Origin: Nocardia bhagyanarayanae
GTDB lineage: Bacteria > Actinomycetota > Actinomycetes > Mycobacteriales > Mycobacteriaceae
DNA length: 64,000 nt
Reading direction: 5' to 3'
Assembly (NCBI RefSeq): GCF_006716565.1
Contig: NZ_VFPG01000002.1
Span: 496,001 to 560,000, forward strand
Below, piece by piece: positions 33,443-42,630 of the stretch. Every line of letters begins with the position of its first letter. The first letter of the stretch is position 1. A model generated the notes under the pieces. That model searched no databases, was not told where the DNA came from, and saw only the letters and a program-made list of their open reading frames with translations. Made by a program: the position numbers and the translations under genes.

Positions 33443-35365
33443 GTGATCGTGGGGCGCGCCGAGCTGCTGGAACTGATCGACACCCTGGTGCGGGTTCCGA
33501 GGGGGAAAACCGAAGAAGCCGGGAATCCCGTGCTGGTCCTGGAGGGGTACGGCGGGTCGGGGCGCACCACCGTGCTGGAGCAGGTGCTCGACCGGTGGCA
33601 GCGACGGACGCCGACCGTGCTGGTCCGGCCGTTGGAACGTCCGTACGACCCGGACAACCCGGCCCGTCCCGTTCTCGCCGCGGCGATGCTCGGGCTGAGC
33701 ATGGATCTGCCCGGCTTCCCGATGGCGTTTCCGCGCACCGTGGTGGCGCAGATCGCGATCAGCGAGAACTTCACCGAGATTCCCGCCACCGAACATCGCG
33801 AACGGTTGCGCACGGCACTGAATCAGTACAAGGATCGCGCCGCGCTGGTCGGTTTCATCGGCGATCTGGTCGGGTTGGTCGGCGCGCAGGCCGCCAACAT
33901 CAAGCTGCCCGGCGCCAGCGTGATCGCGCCGACCCTGAGCCAGCACCTGTCGAACCTGGTGGTGGGCAGACTGACTCGCGGCAGGTTGATCACCAAGATC
34001 ACCTGGGGTTCGGCGGTTTCCTGGTATGGACACCAGGATCTCGGGCTGCGGGCCGACGCCGAGACGGTGCTCATCGAACTCGGCATCAAAGCGGCCAGCG
34101 AAGACGCGGCCACCCGGCGCGGCGTGGACGACCTGCTGATCAGCGCCTTCCTCGCCGACCTTCGGCACAGCGCGGCGCGGGTCGCCGGACGACCGTCGAA
34201 TGTCGTTGTGCTGCTGGACGATGGTGACACCCCGACCGCGATCGCCTTCACCAGCGCACTGCTGCGTGCGCGCGAGGCGATGACCGCCGCCGGTTCTTCG
34301 CTGACGGATCCGCTGACGCTCGTCACCACCAGTTCCGGCGTGCTCGCCGAGGAACTCGACGGACAGGTCCCCGCGCCCGTGACTTGGACGCCGCGCCGGC
34401 GCGCCGACCCGTCCGAGCGGGACGCGTGGGCACGTTTGCGGATCGACGACTTCACGGAGTTCGAGGTCAAGACCCTCGCCAAGGACGTCACCTCGATCGA
34501 GGCGGACCGGATCGGCGAACACGTGTACCGGCTGACCGACGGCCACCCCGCCGCGACCGCCTATGTGCTGGATCGGATGCGGCAGCGTCGGCGATCGGTC
34601 GACGGCCTGGACGACCTGTTGCGCGACAACCACGCGGGGCCGGGCACCGCCGTCCAACGCCACCTGCTCGGCATGTTCGCCAAGGACCTGCATCCGCGCA
34701 AGCAACTCGACGACGACATCCTCGACGCGCTCGTCACGGTGTCGGCGGCACGCACCAAGGGAGACGCACTCCGGCTGCTGACGCTGTTGCCATCCGGGAT
34801 CGGGGAGCGTTCGCCGCTGTTCCGATCCCCGTCGCTGTGGAGCGGGCCGCCCGACAGCGAGGTGCTGCCCGCCTTCGTCCGTCGCATGGGCCTGCGCGAA
34901 CTGGCGGCCCGCACGAACCATCGCGCCGGCTGGGACCGCGTGTTCGGAAAGTTGCTCGACACGGTGCCTTCCGGCGATCGCCCTGGCAGGCTGCATTACA
35001 CGCGGCTGCTGCGCGGTGGCGCCGCCATCGTCGACGAACTGGGTGAGCTGCTGCCGATCACAGCCGCTACCGAGTGGTTGTCGCTGTTCGACGAGATCGT
35101 CGAGATGTCCGATCCGCGCAGGCCGGATGCCGACCTCGTCGACGGCAGCGACCACGCCACGAGTCGCGTCGAGCACATCGCGGTGCTGCTCGCGGTCGTG
35201 CCCGCGGTGGAATCGGACCTGCGGATCACCATCGCGGGGCGCAGGGAGATCCTCTGCGCACGGGCGGCGCACAGCTTCGAACGCCTCGCCGTCGACGCCA
35301 CGGACCGGAGCCCTTTCCTGTTGCGCGCCAACGACTACCACGACCGTGCGCGCCGAAGCCGTTGA
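33443..35365 (+). CDS. Predicted ATP-binding (STAND/AAA-like) protein, 640 aa
   Basis: Starts MIVGRAELLELIDTLVRV, the usual opening of orphan signal-transduction ATPases. A P-loop follows, GYGGSGRTT (residues 35-43), in which the canonical Lys is Arg. A Walker-B-like strand reads VVVLLDDGD. The second half is helical with no known effector. Start is GTG 33443 (TTG 33440 also in frame) after GGAGGT. It is followed after 24 bp by a membrane-anchored periplasmic-binding-type protein, so the pair is one operon. Similar pairs in other actinomycetes would suggest sensing outside coupled to an NTP switch inside; that is inference. Confidence 0.7.
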   Translation: MIVGRAELLELIDTLVRVPRGKTEEAGNPVLVLEGYGGSGRTTVLEQVLDRWQRRTPTVLVRPLERPYDPDNPARPVLAAAMLGLSMDLPGFPMAFPRTVVAQIAISENFTEIPATEHRERLRTALNQYKDRAALVGFIGDLVGLVGAQAANIKLPGASVIAPTLSQHLSNLVVGRLTRGRLITKITWGSAVSWYGHQDLGLRADAETVLIELGIKAASEDAATRRGVDDLLISAFLADLRHSAARVAGRPSNVVVLLDDGDTPTAIAFTSALLRAREAMTAAGSSLTDPLTLVTTSSGVLAEELDGQVPAPVTWTPRRRADPSERDAWARLRIDDFTEFEVKTLAKDVTSIEADRIGEHVYRLTDGHPAATAYVLDRMRQRRRSVDGLDDLLRDNHAGPGTAVQRHLLGMFAKDLHPRKQLDDDILDALVTVSAARTKGDALRLLTLLPSGIGERSPLFRSPSLWSGPPDSEVLPAFVRRMGLRELAARTNHRAGWDRVFGKLLDTVPSGDRPGRLHYTRLLRGGAAIVDELGELLPITAATEWLSLFDEIVEMSDPRRPDADLVDGSDHATSRVEHIAVLLAVVPAVESDLRITIAGRREILCARAAHSFERLAVDATDRSPFLLRANDYHDRARRSR

Positions 35366-35389
35366 CCCGACCTGGATGAGGAGCCCGCT

Positions 35390-36985
35390 GTGGAGTCGCG
35401 TTACTGGGCAGGCATAGTCCCGAAGCGGCGGAGGCCGATTCCGCGACCTTGGACCGACTGGGTGCGGCTGGGGGTGGTCGTGATCCTGGTGGTCGGCGCG
35501 GTGAGCGCGTTCGCGGCCCGCGACCCGCTGCGGCGATTGGCCACCTGCAACGACGGCTTGCCGAACACGTCGGCGTGGGAGGCGGGCGGCCGGTGCGTCG
35601 GATTGTCGGCGGGCCCTTACGCTTTCGGCCTTCCCGCGTTCGAGCACGTCATGCGGGTCATCGACGAGCAGAACCGCACCGCCGCCGACGGATGTCCCGG
35701 AACGCCGGTGACTGTCGGTGTGCTGCTGACCATGACCGACCAACTGGCGGGCAGTCGCGCCGTGCACGAACTGGAGGGTATGGCCGTCGGCCAGCGCCGG
35801 GCGAACGACATCGGATGTGTGCATCCAATGCGGCTCGTCGTAGGCAATCTGGGTGACTACGGACGCGAGGGCGACGCACTGGCGGTGGCGCGGAAACTGG
35901 CGCAGCGCCGCGACGTGGTCGCCGTCGCGGGCATCGGGCTGAGCGACCAGACCACGGCCGAGGTCGCGGATCTGCTTGCCGCCGAAAAGATTCCGATGGT
36001 TTCGGACGTGGTCACCGCCGAGGGCTTCGACCAGGCCGGTTCCGCGGGCGACGATCCCGACTTCACCCGGTGCGACGAGAACATCACCTACCCGCGGGGG
36101 GTCGGGAAGGACTACTACTATCGGGTCGCCTACCGTGTCGCGGTGCAGGTCTACGCGCTGCGTGCGGTCGCGCCGACCAGGCCCGATTTCGTCATGGTTC
36201 CGACCGGTGGGTCGGACCCGTACACCTGCACGACGCTGCCCTTCCTGCACCGCGAGTACGGCGGCGAGTTGCTGGAGGTGAAGTTCGACGCCGAAGAGCC
36301 GACCACCGTGTCGCAGACGGCGCGACGGGTGTGCGCGACGGCCAAGGACGTGACGATCGCGTATGTGGCGCGCGGTCGCGACCTCGGTCGCCTGCTCTAC
36401 GACCTGGACGAGTCGTACACCAACGGGCAGTGCGCGGCAACCTCGATCACGGTGCTGAGCACGTCCGACGGAAATCGGCTGCGTACCGCGGAATCCAATG
36501 CGGCGCTCGAGGATCTGCGTGGCAAGGCGCTGAGCTCTCCCAGCTTCACCGGCGGACGCGTCCGGGTGCTGTTCACCCTCGTCGCGGGGGCCGATGGACC
36601 CGAGCAGGACAATCCGCAGTGGGCGGAGTTCGAAGAGGCGTACGCCGCAGCGGGATTCGATCTCGCGCATATCGGCGACGGGTGGGCGGTCAACGCCTAC
36701 GACGCTTTGAGCACCGTTGTCGCCGCGGTGCGCGCGCTTCCTGCCGCGTCAACGGTTCAGCGCAGCCAGGTCAACATCACCATCGGCGGTTTCACCTCGC
36801 TCGAGCTGGCGGTTGCGGGTGCGGGCGGCAAAATCTACTTCGACAACAGCGGTAACCGAGCCGGACCAGGGCCCGCGGTGGTGCGGCTGTGCCCGGCGGG
36901 TGAGCTCGGGGGTAGGCCGTACGTGCCGACCGTCGAGGCGAAGCCCGGAGAACCGATGCCCGAATGCGCCCGGCCCGGTGCGTGA
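35390..36985 (+). CDS. Membrane-anchored type-I periplasmic-binding-like protein
   Basis: A 531-residue protein from GTG 35390. One membrane span (WVRLGVVVILVVGAVSAFAA, around residues 25-45) follows a short basic cytoplasmic end. The outside part resembles branched-chain amino acid/amide binding proteins: TVGVLLTMTDQL, VVAVAGIGLSDQTTAEVADL then AEKIPMVSDVVTAEGF, FVMVPTGGSDPYTCTTLPFL, DGWAVNAYDALSTVVAAVRA. Paired Cys suggest disulphides. No permease or ABC ATPase is nearby, so a sensor rather than a transporter component is more likely. Confidence 0.7.
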   Translation: MESRYWAGIVPKRRRPIPRPWTDWVRLGVVVILVVGAVSAFAARDPLRRLATCNDGLPNTSAWEAGGRCVGLSAGPYAFGLPAFEHVMRVIDEQNRTAADGCPGTPVTVGVLLTMTDQLAGSRAVHELEGMAVGQRRANDIGCVHPMRLVVGNLGDYGREGDALAVARKLAQRRDVVAVAGIGLSDQTTAEVADLLAAEKIPMVSDVVTAEGFDQAGSAGDDPDFTRCDENITYPRGVGKDYYYRVAYRVAVQVYALRAVAPTRPDFVMVPTGGSDPYTCTTLPFLHREYGGELLEVKFDAEEPTTVSQTARRVCATAKDVTIAYVARGRDLGRLLYDLDESYTNGQCAATSITVLSTSDGNRLRTAESNAALEDLRGKALSSPSFTGGRVRVLFTLVAGADGPEQDNPQWAEFEEAYAAAGFDLAHIGDGWAVNAYDALSTVVAAVRALPAASTVQRSQVNITIGGFTSLELAVAGAGGKIYFDNSGNRAGPGPAVVRLCPAGELGGRPYVPTVEAKPGEPMPECARPGA

Positions 36986-37384
36986 CGGCTCGGCCGCGGT
37001 CTGGACGCGTATCGCCCGGGCTACGGCGTGACCGGTCCGCCGCGGTCTGGACAAGGATCGCCTGCTGCGGCGTGCACGGGATCGGCCATTGTTCCGCGCT
37101 CGGGGATCGCTGATTCATCAAGGGGCGCTGCGCATTCGGCCGTCTCGCGATGGTGTCGGCGGTGCGTGATACCGTACGGCGCGAACGGCGAGAGGTCGTT
37201 CGTCAGGGGTGAGGGGGAGTGGGCGAGTCCGCCACGTGATCCGGGTTTCGGGTAGCCGATCGTCTCGCGTGTCGGGGCGCGCGTCGGTCGGCTGTCCGTG
37301 GATTCGCGGCGAGCCTTCCGCCGATCGGGCGCATCGAGTTACACAGGCCGACCGCGCCTCGGCCACGCATGAGGAAGCGTGAAC
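36986..37384. other. Intergenic region with a two-copy direct repeat
   Basis: 399 bases without a convincing gene. A unit of about 43 bases is present twice in tandem (about 36991-37031 and 37034-37075), sharing CCGCGGTCTGGAC, ATCGCC and CGGCGTG. The rest shows nothing recognisable apart from GAGGAAG, the ribosome site of the peptidase gene. Confidence 0.5.
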
Positions 37385-38050
37385 ATGAACTACCGCAACA
37401 AGCTGACGCAGCTCCTGCTGGCGGCGGCGTTGGCGACGGGTCTCGGCGCGGCGTTCCCCGCAGCCGCGCACGCACAGGGGGTCGCCTATCCCGGCATGAC
37501 CATCACGACGGGCGAGAGCATCTGCTCGGTCGGCGCGACCGGGCACATGGGCAACGCGCAGTACGCGGTCACCGCCGCGCACTGTTTCCAGGAAGGACGG
37601 ACCGTCTACGACGAGAACGGCAGGGTGATCGGCCGATACGAGCAGAGCTACGGCGACGACGCCACCATCGGCGGGCTGGGCTTCGCGCTCATCCGGCTGG
37701 CCGCCGGAGTGGGCGTCTCCGCCTCGCTCGGCGACTTCGGCATCGAATCGACCTACACCGATGCCCAAGTGGGACAGGAGGTCTGCCATGTCGGCTGGGC
37801 GACCAACTGGACCTGCGGACGGGTCACCGATGTGGGCGCGACCTTCTTCGTCGCGGATTTCGTGGCTGACCGGGGTGATTCGGGCGGCATCGTCTACTTC
37901 CCGACACCGGAGGGCCGCGCGGCCTTTCTCGGCATCGTGATCGGCAGCCTGGAATCGGGCGGCGTGCTCGTCGAGTCGGCCAACTACCTGCGCGACACCA
38001 TCGACGCTCACGCCCAGGGCCCCGATCACTTCCGGTGGTACGTGGAGTGA
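37385..38050 (+). CDS. Secreted S1 (trypsin-like) peptidase homologue
   Basis: A 221-residue exported protein. The signal peptide (NYRNKLTQLLLAAALATGLG) probably cleaves after AHA, before QGVAYPG. The chymotrypsin-fold His is in VTAAHCF and the Ser in DRGDSGG. The segment that normally holds the triad Asp (DFALI-type) reads LGFALIRL, with Gly in place of Asp, so activity is doubtful unless another acid substitutes (DDATIGG lies just before). Cys pairs CSVG...HC and CHVG...CG would form disulphides. ATG 37385 is preceded by GAGGAAG; GTG 37379 is also in frame. Confidence 0.82.
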   Translation: MNYRNKLTQLLLAAALATGLGAAFPAAAHAQGVAYPGMTITTGESICSVGATGHMGNAQYAVTAAHCFQEGRTVYDENGRVIGRYEQSYGDDATIGGLGFALIRLAAGVGVSASLGDFGIESTYTDAQVGQEVCHVGWATNWTCGRVTDVGATFFVADFVADRGDSGGIVYFPTPEGRAAFLGIVIGSLESGGVLVESANYLRDTIDAHAQGPDHFRWYVE

Positions 38051-38103
38051 TCCGAAGGTGGGGAAGAGCGGGACGGAATGTCCCGCTCTTCCCGCGCAGC
38101 TCG

Positions 38104-38301
38104 TCAGCGACCCTGGTGGCTGTGCCGGCCGCCGAGCCGCTTGGCCTCGGTCGGCTGGGCCGCGGCGCCCTTCTTGCCCGCTTCGCTGGCCCTTCGCGGG
38201 TCGTTGTCGAAGCTGCCGCCGCTGGCCTTGCCGCCCTGGCTGGCGATCCTGCGCTGCTGCTCGGAATCCATTGCCGCGAAACCTCGTCGGTTGTCTGCCA
38301 T
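38104..38301 (-). CDS. KGG-motif small stress protein
   Basis: A 65-residue very hydrophilic protein: MADNRRGFAAMDSEQQRRIA, SQGGKASGGSFDNDPRRASE, AGKKGAAAQ. Repeated GGKA/GGSF/GKKG elements match the KGG domain of stress-induced proteins (YciG/con-10 type), associated with desiccation or general stress. ATG 38301 has GGAGG at ideal distance; ATG 38307 lies within that ribosome site. Confidence 0.8.
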   Translation of the reverse strand: MADNRRGFAAMDSEQQRRIASQGGKASGGSFDNDPRRASEAGKKGAAAQPTEAKRLGGRHSHQGR

Positions 38302-38546
38302 CGTCATCCTCCCTCGGAAGGTCGGCGGTTCCGGTGACGCGGGATTGCGCCACCACTCCTGGCGCTACCCGGGGTCGGCGGACACAAACATGCGCCACGG
38401 CGATCGACGCGCTGCGTAATCGGCGAGTTCGCCGCCTCGTGAGTTGAATCACGCTCTGCGGTAAGCCTTTCCGCTCGAGCAGCGGCAGGCGCGGGCACAG
38501 CCTACCCTCGACTCCAGCGGGGCGGTCCGGCGGAAGGGGAGCAGTC

Positions 38547-39014
38547 ATGGGACATGTCGAGCACAAGGCGACCGGTGCCGCGCCGGTGGATTTCGTGTTC
38601 GGGTACATCGCCGACTATCGGAATGTGCCGAAGTGGATGTTCGGAGTTCGCCATTACACGCCGGTCGGCGAGCAGACCTCCGGCGTCGGCGCGGTCTTCG
38701 ACACGGCGCTGCACCTGGGCCCGACCACGCTCCACTTGCGCGCTGAGGTCACCGAATGGGAAGACGGCGCGAAGGTCTCCCTGCACGCGATCAAGGGCAT
38801 CGAGGGCACGGTCCACTGGAGTTTCGAAGCCATCGATCCGACCACGACCGAGATCGGTGTGGTGGTCGACTACCGGGTGCCAGGCGGATTCGCGGGCCGC
38901 GCGCTGGACAAGATCATCCAGGCGTTCGTCGGCCCGGCCATCCGGCACACCGAGAAGAGTCTGCGCGAGCAGGTGCTCGCGAGTTATCGGGAATCCCTCG
39001 GCGAGAACGCCTGA
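38547..39014 (+). CDS. SRPBCC-fold (polyketide cyclase/START-like) protein
   Basis: A 155-residue SRPBCC protein: PVDFVFGYIADYRNVPKWM, GVGAVFDTALHLGPTTLHLR, VHWSFEAIDPTTTEIGVVVD, and the C-terminal helix AIRHTEKSLREQVLASYRES. Members bind hydrophobic ligands in a deep pocket; the ligand cannot be inferred. ATG 38547 is preceded by AAGGGGAG. It is convergent with the MFS pump gene. Confidence 0.8.
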   Translation: MGHVEHKATGAAPVDFVFGYIADYRNVPKWMFGVRHYTPVGEQTSGVGAVFDTALHLGPTTLHLRAEVTEWEDGAKVSLHAIKGIEGTVHWSFEAIDPTTTEIGVVVDYRVPGGFAGRALDKIIQAFVGPAIRHTEKSLREQVLASYRESLGENA

Positions 39015-39023
39015 CGAGATGGG

Positions 39024-40493
39024 CTACGCCCGCACGGACTCCGGATCCGGATCCGGTTCCGCGACCGGCGTCTTACGCGCCCGCAGCAGCACCATGCCGA
39101 GCACGGCGGCGGCGATGCTGAAGCCCGCGCTGATCCACGCGCCGCTCGACATGGCTTCGGTGAACGCCGTCTTGGCCGGTTCCTCGAAACCGAGTTGGAA
39201 TGCCGCGCCGATGGATTCGCGCGCGGCCTCGGGCGCGTCGGCGGGCATGTTCGCCGTGAACACCCCGGCCAGCACACTGCCAAGCACCGCGATGCTGATC
39301 GCCATGCCGACCTGTTGGAGCGTGTCGTTCATGGCGGAGCCGACGCCCGCGTGCTCCAGCGGAATGGCGCTCATGATGGCGGCGTAGGCGGCGGGTCCCG
39401 CCAAGCCGCCGCCGACACCCATGACCAGCATGCTGACCAGCACCCACGTGTACCCGCTGCCGACGGCGAGGATCGCGAAGGCCAGTCCCATGACCAGCAG
39501 TCCCGACACGATCAGCGTCTTGTTGCTCAGCTTCTTGCCGAGAGTCGCGCCGAGCCCGTTGCAGACGGCCGCGGCCACGGCGTAGGGCAGCAGCGCCAGA
39601 CCCGCCTTCATCGGGCCGTACCCGAGCACGAACTGCAGGTACTGGGTGAGCATCAGCATGATCGCGCCCATGCCGAAGACCATGAGCAGCAGCGTGAAAC
39701 AGGTGCCTGTGAAGTCCCGGTTGCGGAACACGGCGAGCGGCAGCATCGGATGCGCCGAGCGGCTCTCCCACGCGACGAACCCGACCGTCGCCAGCGCCGC
39801 GAGCACGATCACCGGAATGTTCCATTCGCGTTCGATGATGACGTAGACGATCGAGACGAGCGCGACGATCGACAGCAGCACGCCGATCAGGTCGACGGGC
39901 CGCTGCTCACCGGTGGTCTCCGGCATGAGCACGAGCGCGGCGACGATGGCGAGCACCGCGACCGGGATGTTGAGCAGGAACACCGAGCCCCACCAGTAGT
40001 GCTCCAGCAGGAATCCGCCCAGCGTGGGGCCCGCGACGATGCCGACCATCGAGACGGTGCTCCAAGCGGCCATCGCGGTGCGCCGTTCGTCCTCGGCGAA
40101 GGTGGTCATCAGGATGGACAGCGTCGATGGCATGAGCAGCGAGCCGCCGACGCCCATCGCGGCCCTCGCGGCGATCACCTGCCACGGTTCGGTGGCGACG
40201 ACGGCCGCGAGCGAGGCCGCGCCGAAGACGGCAAGGCCCGTGACGAGCATCCGTCGCCTGCCGAACCGGTCGGAAAGGCTGCCCGCCGTGAGCAGCAGCC
40301 CGGCGAAGACCAGCACGTAGGCGTCCAGGATCCATTGCACGTCGGACGGCGTGGCGCCGAGTTCTCGAATCAGTGACGGGATGGCGAGATTGAGGACGGT
40401 GCCGTCGATCATCAGCACCAGCAAGGACAGGCAGAGGACCCCCAGCACCCACCAGCGGCGCGGGTCTCGTACGGTGTTCGATTCCACTCGCAC
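39024..40493 (-). CDS. MFS drug transporter, DHA2 (14-span) family
   Basis: A 489-residue efflux pump of the EmrB/QacA type with about 14 spans. Motif A reads GSLSDRFGRRRMLVTG, and the antiporter motif C region reads VGIVAGPTLGGFLLEHYWWGSVFLLN. The start WWVLGVLCLSLLVLMIDGTV is typical (motif D1). GTG 40493 or GTG 40487 is possible. It is divergent from a TetR regulator, with an operator-like palindrome between them, the usual arrangement for drug-inducible export. Confidence 0.9.
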   Translation of the reverse strand: MRVESNTVRDPRRWWVLGVLCLSLLVLMIDGTVLNLAIPSLIRELGATPSDVQWILDAYVLVFAGLLLTAGSLSDRFGRRRMLVTGLAVFGAASLAAVVATEPWQVIAARAAMGVGGSLLMPSTLSILMTTFAEDERRTAMAAWSTVSMVGIVAGPTLGGFLLEHYWWGSVFLLNIPVAVLAIVAALVLMPETTGEQRPVDLIGVLLSIVALVSIVYVIIEREWNIPVIVLAALATVGFVAWESRSAHPMLPLAVFRNRDFTGTCFTLLLMVFGMGAIMLMLTQYLQFVLGYGPMKAGLALLPYAVAAAVCNGLGATLGKKLSNKTLIVSGLLVMGLAFAILAVGSGYTWVLVSMLVMGVGGGLAGPAAYAAIMSAIPLEHAGVGSAMNDTLQQVGMAISIAVLGSVLAGVFTANMPADAPEAARESIGAAFQLGFEEPAKTAFTEAMSSGAWISAGFSIAAAVLGMVLLRARKTPVAEPDPDPESVRA

Positions 40494-40500
40494 ACCGTAC

Positions 40501-40529
40501 TATGCACTCGAACGATGTGCGAGTGAATA
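40501..40529. promoter_or_regulatory. Operator-like palindromes between MFS pump and TetR
   Basis: TATGCACTCG (40501-40510) and CGAGTGAATA (40520-40529) are inverted repeats with one mismatch around nine bases. A second arrangement pairs CACTCGCACA (40485-40494) perfectly with TGTGCGAGTG (40516-40525). Repeated CACTCG half-sites cover both start regions, fitting repression of the pump and of the TetR gene by the TetR protein. Confidence 0.72.
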
Positions 40530-40541
40530 TAGGATCATGTC

Positions 40542-41261
40542 GTGACCAAGCAGTTCACTTCGGTATGGATCCGCGAACTCCGGCAGCCGCGGGCGTCGGG
40601 GCTGGATCGCGCGCAGATCGTCGCGGCGGCCCTCGAGATTCTCGATTCCGAGGGGCTGGACGCGCTGAGCATGCGCAAGATCGGCGCGAAGCTGAACGCG
40701 GGCGCGACCAGCCTGTACTGGTACGTCGCCAACAAGGACGAACTGCTCGAACTCGTCCTCGACGAGTTCTGGGGGATGCTGCAAGCCCCGGAATCGGAAG
40801 AGGCGTCCTGGCGCGAGGTGCTCACCGCCTTCGCCTACAGCCTGCGCGGCACCATGCGCGCGCACCCGTGGGTCGCCGGACTCATCGGCCACATCCCGAG
40901 CATCGGACCGAACGCGATGCGCATCACCGATCGGTTGCGGCGGGCATTCACGGAGGCGGGCTTTCGCGGTATGGACATCTACCTCGCCAGCGGCACGGTG
41001 ATGTCTTTCGTGCTCGGCCAAGTACTTCCGGAGATCGCGTATGCCAAGGCCTACGGCGAGGACTACGACGCCGAAGGCATCTTGCGAGTGATGAGCGAAG
41101 TCACCGCGGACTATCCCGAGATGTACGCCGACTACCGGGCCGTCACACCGACCGACCCGGAAGTCGCTCGCGCGCTCGCCTTCGATTTCGGGCTGCTGTC
41201 GGTGCTCGACGGACTGGAGTTGCGCCTGCGCGATGGCGACCGGTCGCGGCTGCGGAAGTGA
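40542..41261 (+). CDS. TetR-family regulator (TetR_C type) of the MFS pump
   Basis: A 239-residue regulator of the tetracycline-repressor-proper branch: LDRAQIVAAALEILDSEGLD, LSMRKIGAKLNAGATSLYWY, VANKDELLELVLDE, with the LYWYVANKDEL signature. A long C-terminal TetR_C-like ligand domain follows (FAYSLRGTMRAHPWVAGLIG). GTG 40542 is used. Position and the palindromes at 40485-40529 make the MFS gene its clear target. Confidence 0.88.
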   Translation: MTKQFTSVWIRELRQPRASGLDRAQIVAAALEILDSEGLDALSMRKIGAKLNAGATSLYWYVANKDELLELVLDEFWGMLQAPESEEASWREVLTAFAYSLRGTMRAHPWVAGLIGHIPSIGPNAMRITDRLRRAFTEAGFRGMDIYLASGTVMSFVLGQVLPEIAYAKAYGEDYDAEGILRVMSEVTADYPEMYADYRAVTPTDPEVARALAFDFGLLSVLDGLELRLRDGDRSRLRK

Positions 41262-41337
41262 GGGCGGTGCGCGGAACCGCGGTCGACCGGCCGGGGCCTG
41301 CCGTACGCTGAGCCGGTCGCGGCGACAGGAGTTTTCG

Positions 41338-42603
41338 GTGGGCACAGTCTTGGTCAAGGGGCAGAACGGGCCGGTGGTGGCGGGGCGGGTCGTGGTGTCC
41401 GTCCGCACCGAGGCGAAGGTCGACGTGTCGGCGCTGCTGGTCACCGAAGCCGGTACGGTTCGTTCCGACGCGGACTTCGTGTTCTTCAACCAGCCCGTCG
41501 CGCCCGGTGTCGAGCTGACCTCGGGTGCGCCCGCCGCACTGGCGATATCGCCCGCCGACCTGCCCGACGAGATCGCTCAGGTGCGCGCGGTGCTCACGCT
41601 GGACGACCCCGCCGCCACCTTCGGACGATTCGCGCCGCCGGTCGCGACCGTCGCCGACGACCTCGGAAACGTGCTGTACGAGTACGAGATCGAGGGACTC
41701 GGCAGCGAATCGGTGGTGATCGCGCTCGAGCTCTACCGGCGCGGTCCGCAGTGGAAGGTGCGCGCGGTCGGGCAGGGGTACGCGGGCGGGTTCGCCGCGC
41801 TCGTCACCGATCACGGAGTCGTCGTGGACGACGAGCCGTCGCCGAGCGCCGCCGCGGCACCGCCGACCGTGCCCGAGGTTCGCACCGTGCCGGGAGAGTC
41901 GAAACTCTCGTTCGAGAAGCGCACCGTGCTCGACATGCGCAAGCGTGCGGTCGCCAAGGTTCTGATCGATCAGAACGCCATGGGCGTCCGGGCGCGAGTG
42001 GTGCTCGTCATCGACAAGACCGGAAGCATGCAGAAGCAGTACCGGCAGAAGGTCGTGCACCGCGTGGTGGATCGGATGATCCCGATCGCCACCCAGCTCG
42101 ACGACGACGGGACGCTCGAGGCCTACCTGTACGCGCTGTCCTACACCAAACTGCCGGATATCCAAGTGTCCGAGGGCGATCACTGGTCGGAGACCCACCT
42201 GCACCTCAGCGGCACGCACGCGGGCATCGACTACGGCGCCCTCGGCGGACGCAACGACGAGTTGCCGATCATGCGCGCCGTCATCGATACGCTGCGCCCC
42301 GGCGATCGGCCGACGCTGGTGCTGTTCTTCACCGACGGCGGTTTCGCCAAGAAGCCGGAGATCACCGCCCTGATGCGGGAAGCCTCACGGCTGCCCGCGT
42401 TCTGGCAGTTCGTCGGGCTTGGCAAGGCCAACTACGGGTTGCTGCGCAGCATCGACGAGATGGACGGCAGGCTCGTCGACAACGCCGGCTTCTTCGCGCT
42501 CGACGACATCGACAGCGTCGACGACGCGCAGCTGTACGCCAGGTTGCTCGGCGAATTCCCGCAGTGGTTGCGCGCCGCGCGTGCCGCGGGCGTGACGAGC
42601 TGA
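41338..42603 (+). CDS. TerD-vWA fusion protein (TerF-like)
   Basis: A 421-residue protein with an N-terminal TerD domain (about residues 1-165: VSALLVTEAGTVRSDADFVF, VIALELYRRGPQWKVRAVGQ, GYAGGFAALV), a Pro/Ala linker, and a C-terminal vWA domain (VVLVIDKTGSMQKQYRQKVV with MIDAS DxTxS; TLVLFFTDGG). TerD domains bind calcium and belong to tellurite/stress and phage-defence-associated complexes; vWA domains mediate metal-dependent assembly. GTG 41338 follows AGGAG. A second TerD protein with an HNH nuclease lies 2 kb downstream on the other strand. Confidence 0.85.
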   Translation: MGTVLVKGQNGPVVAGRVVVSVRTEAKVDVSALLVTEAGTVRSDADFVFFNQPVAPGVELTSGAPAALAISPADLPDEIAQVRAVLTLDDPAATFGRFAPPVATVADDLGNVLYEYEIEGLGSESVVIALELYRRGPQWKVRAVGQGYAGGFAALVTDHGVVVDDEPSPSAAAAPPTVPEVRTVPGESKLSFEKRTVLDMRKRAVAKVLIDQNAMGVRARVVLVIDKTGSMQKQYRQKVVHRVVDRMIPIATQLDDDGTLEAYLYALSYTKLPDIQVSEGDHWSETHLHLSGTHAGIDYGALGGRNDELPIMRAVIDTLRPGDRPTLVLFFTDGGFAKKPEITALMREASRLPAFWQFVGLGKANYGLLRSIDEMDGRLVDNAGFFALDDIDSVDDAQLYARLLGEFPQWLRAARAAGVTS

Positions 42604-42630
42604 GCCGCGGCGGTCAGCCGTCGACGAGGA

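Noticed and set aside
33311..36670. 1119-codon minus-strand frame
   Set aside because: Antisense shadow of the ATPase and binding-protein genes; low-complexity Arg/Gly/His translation without motifs.
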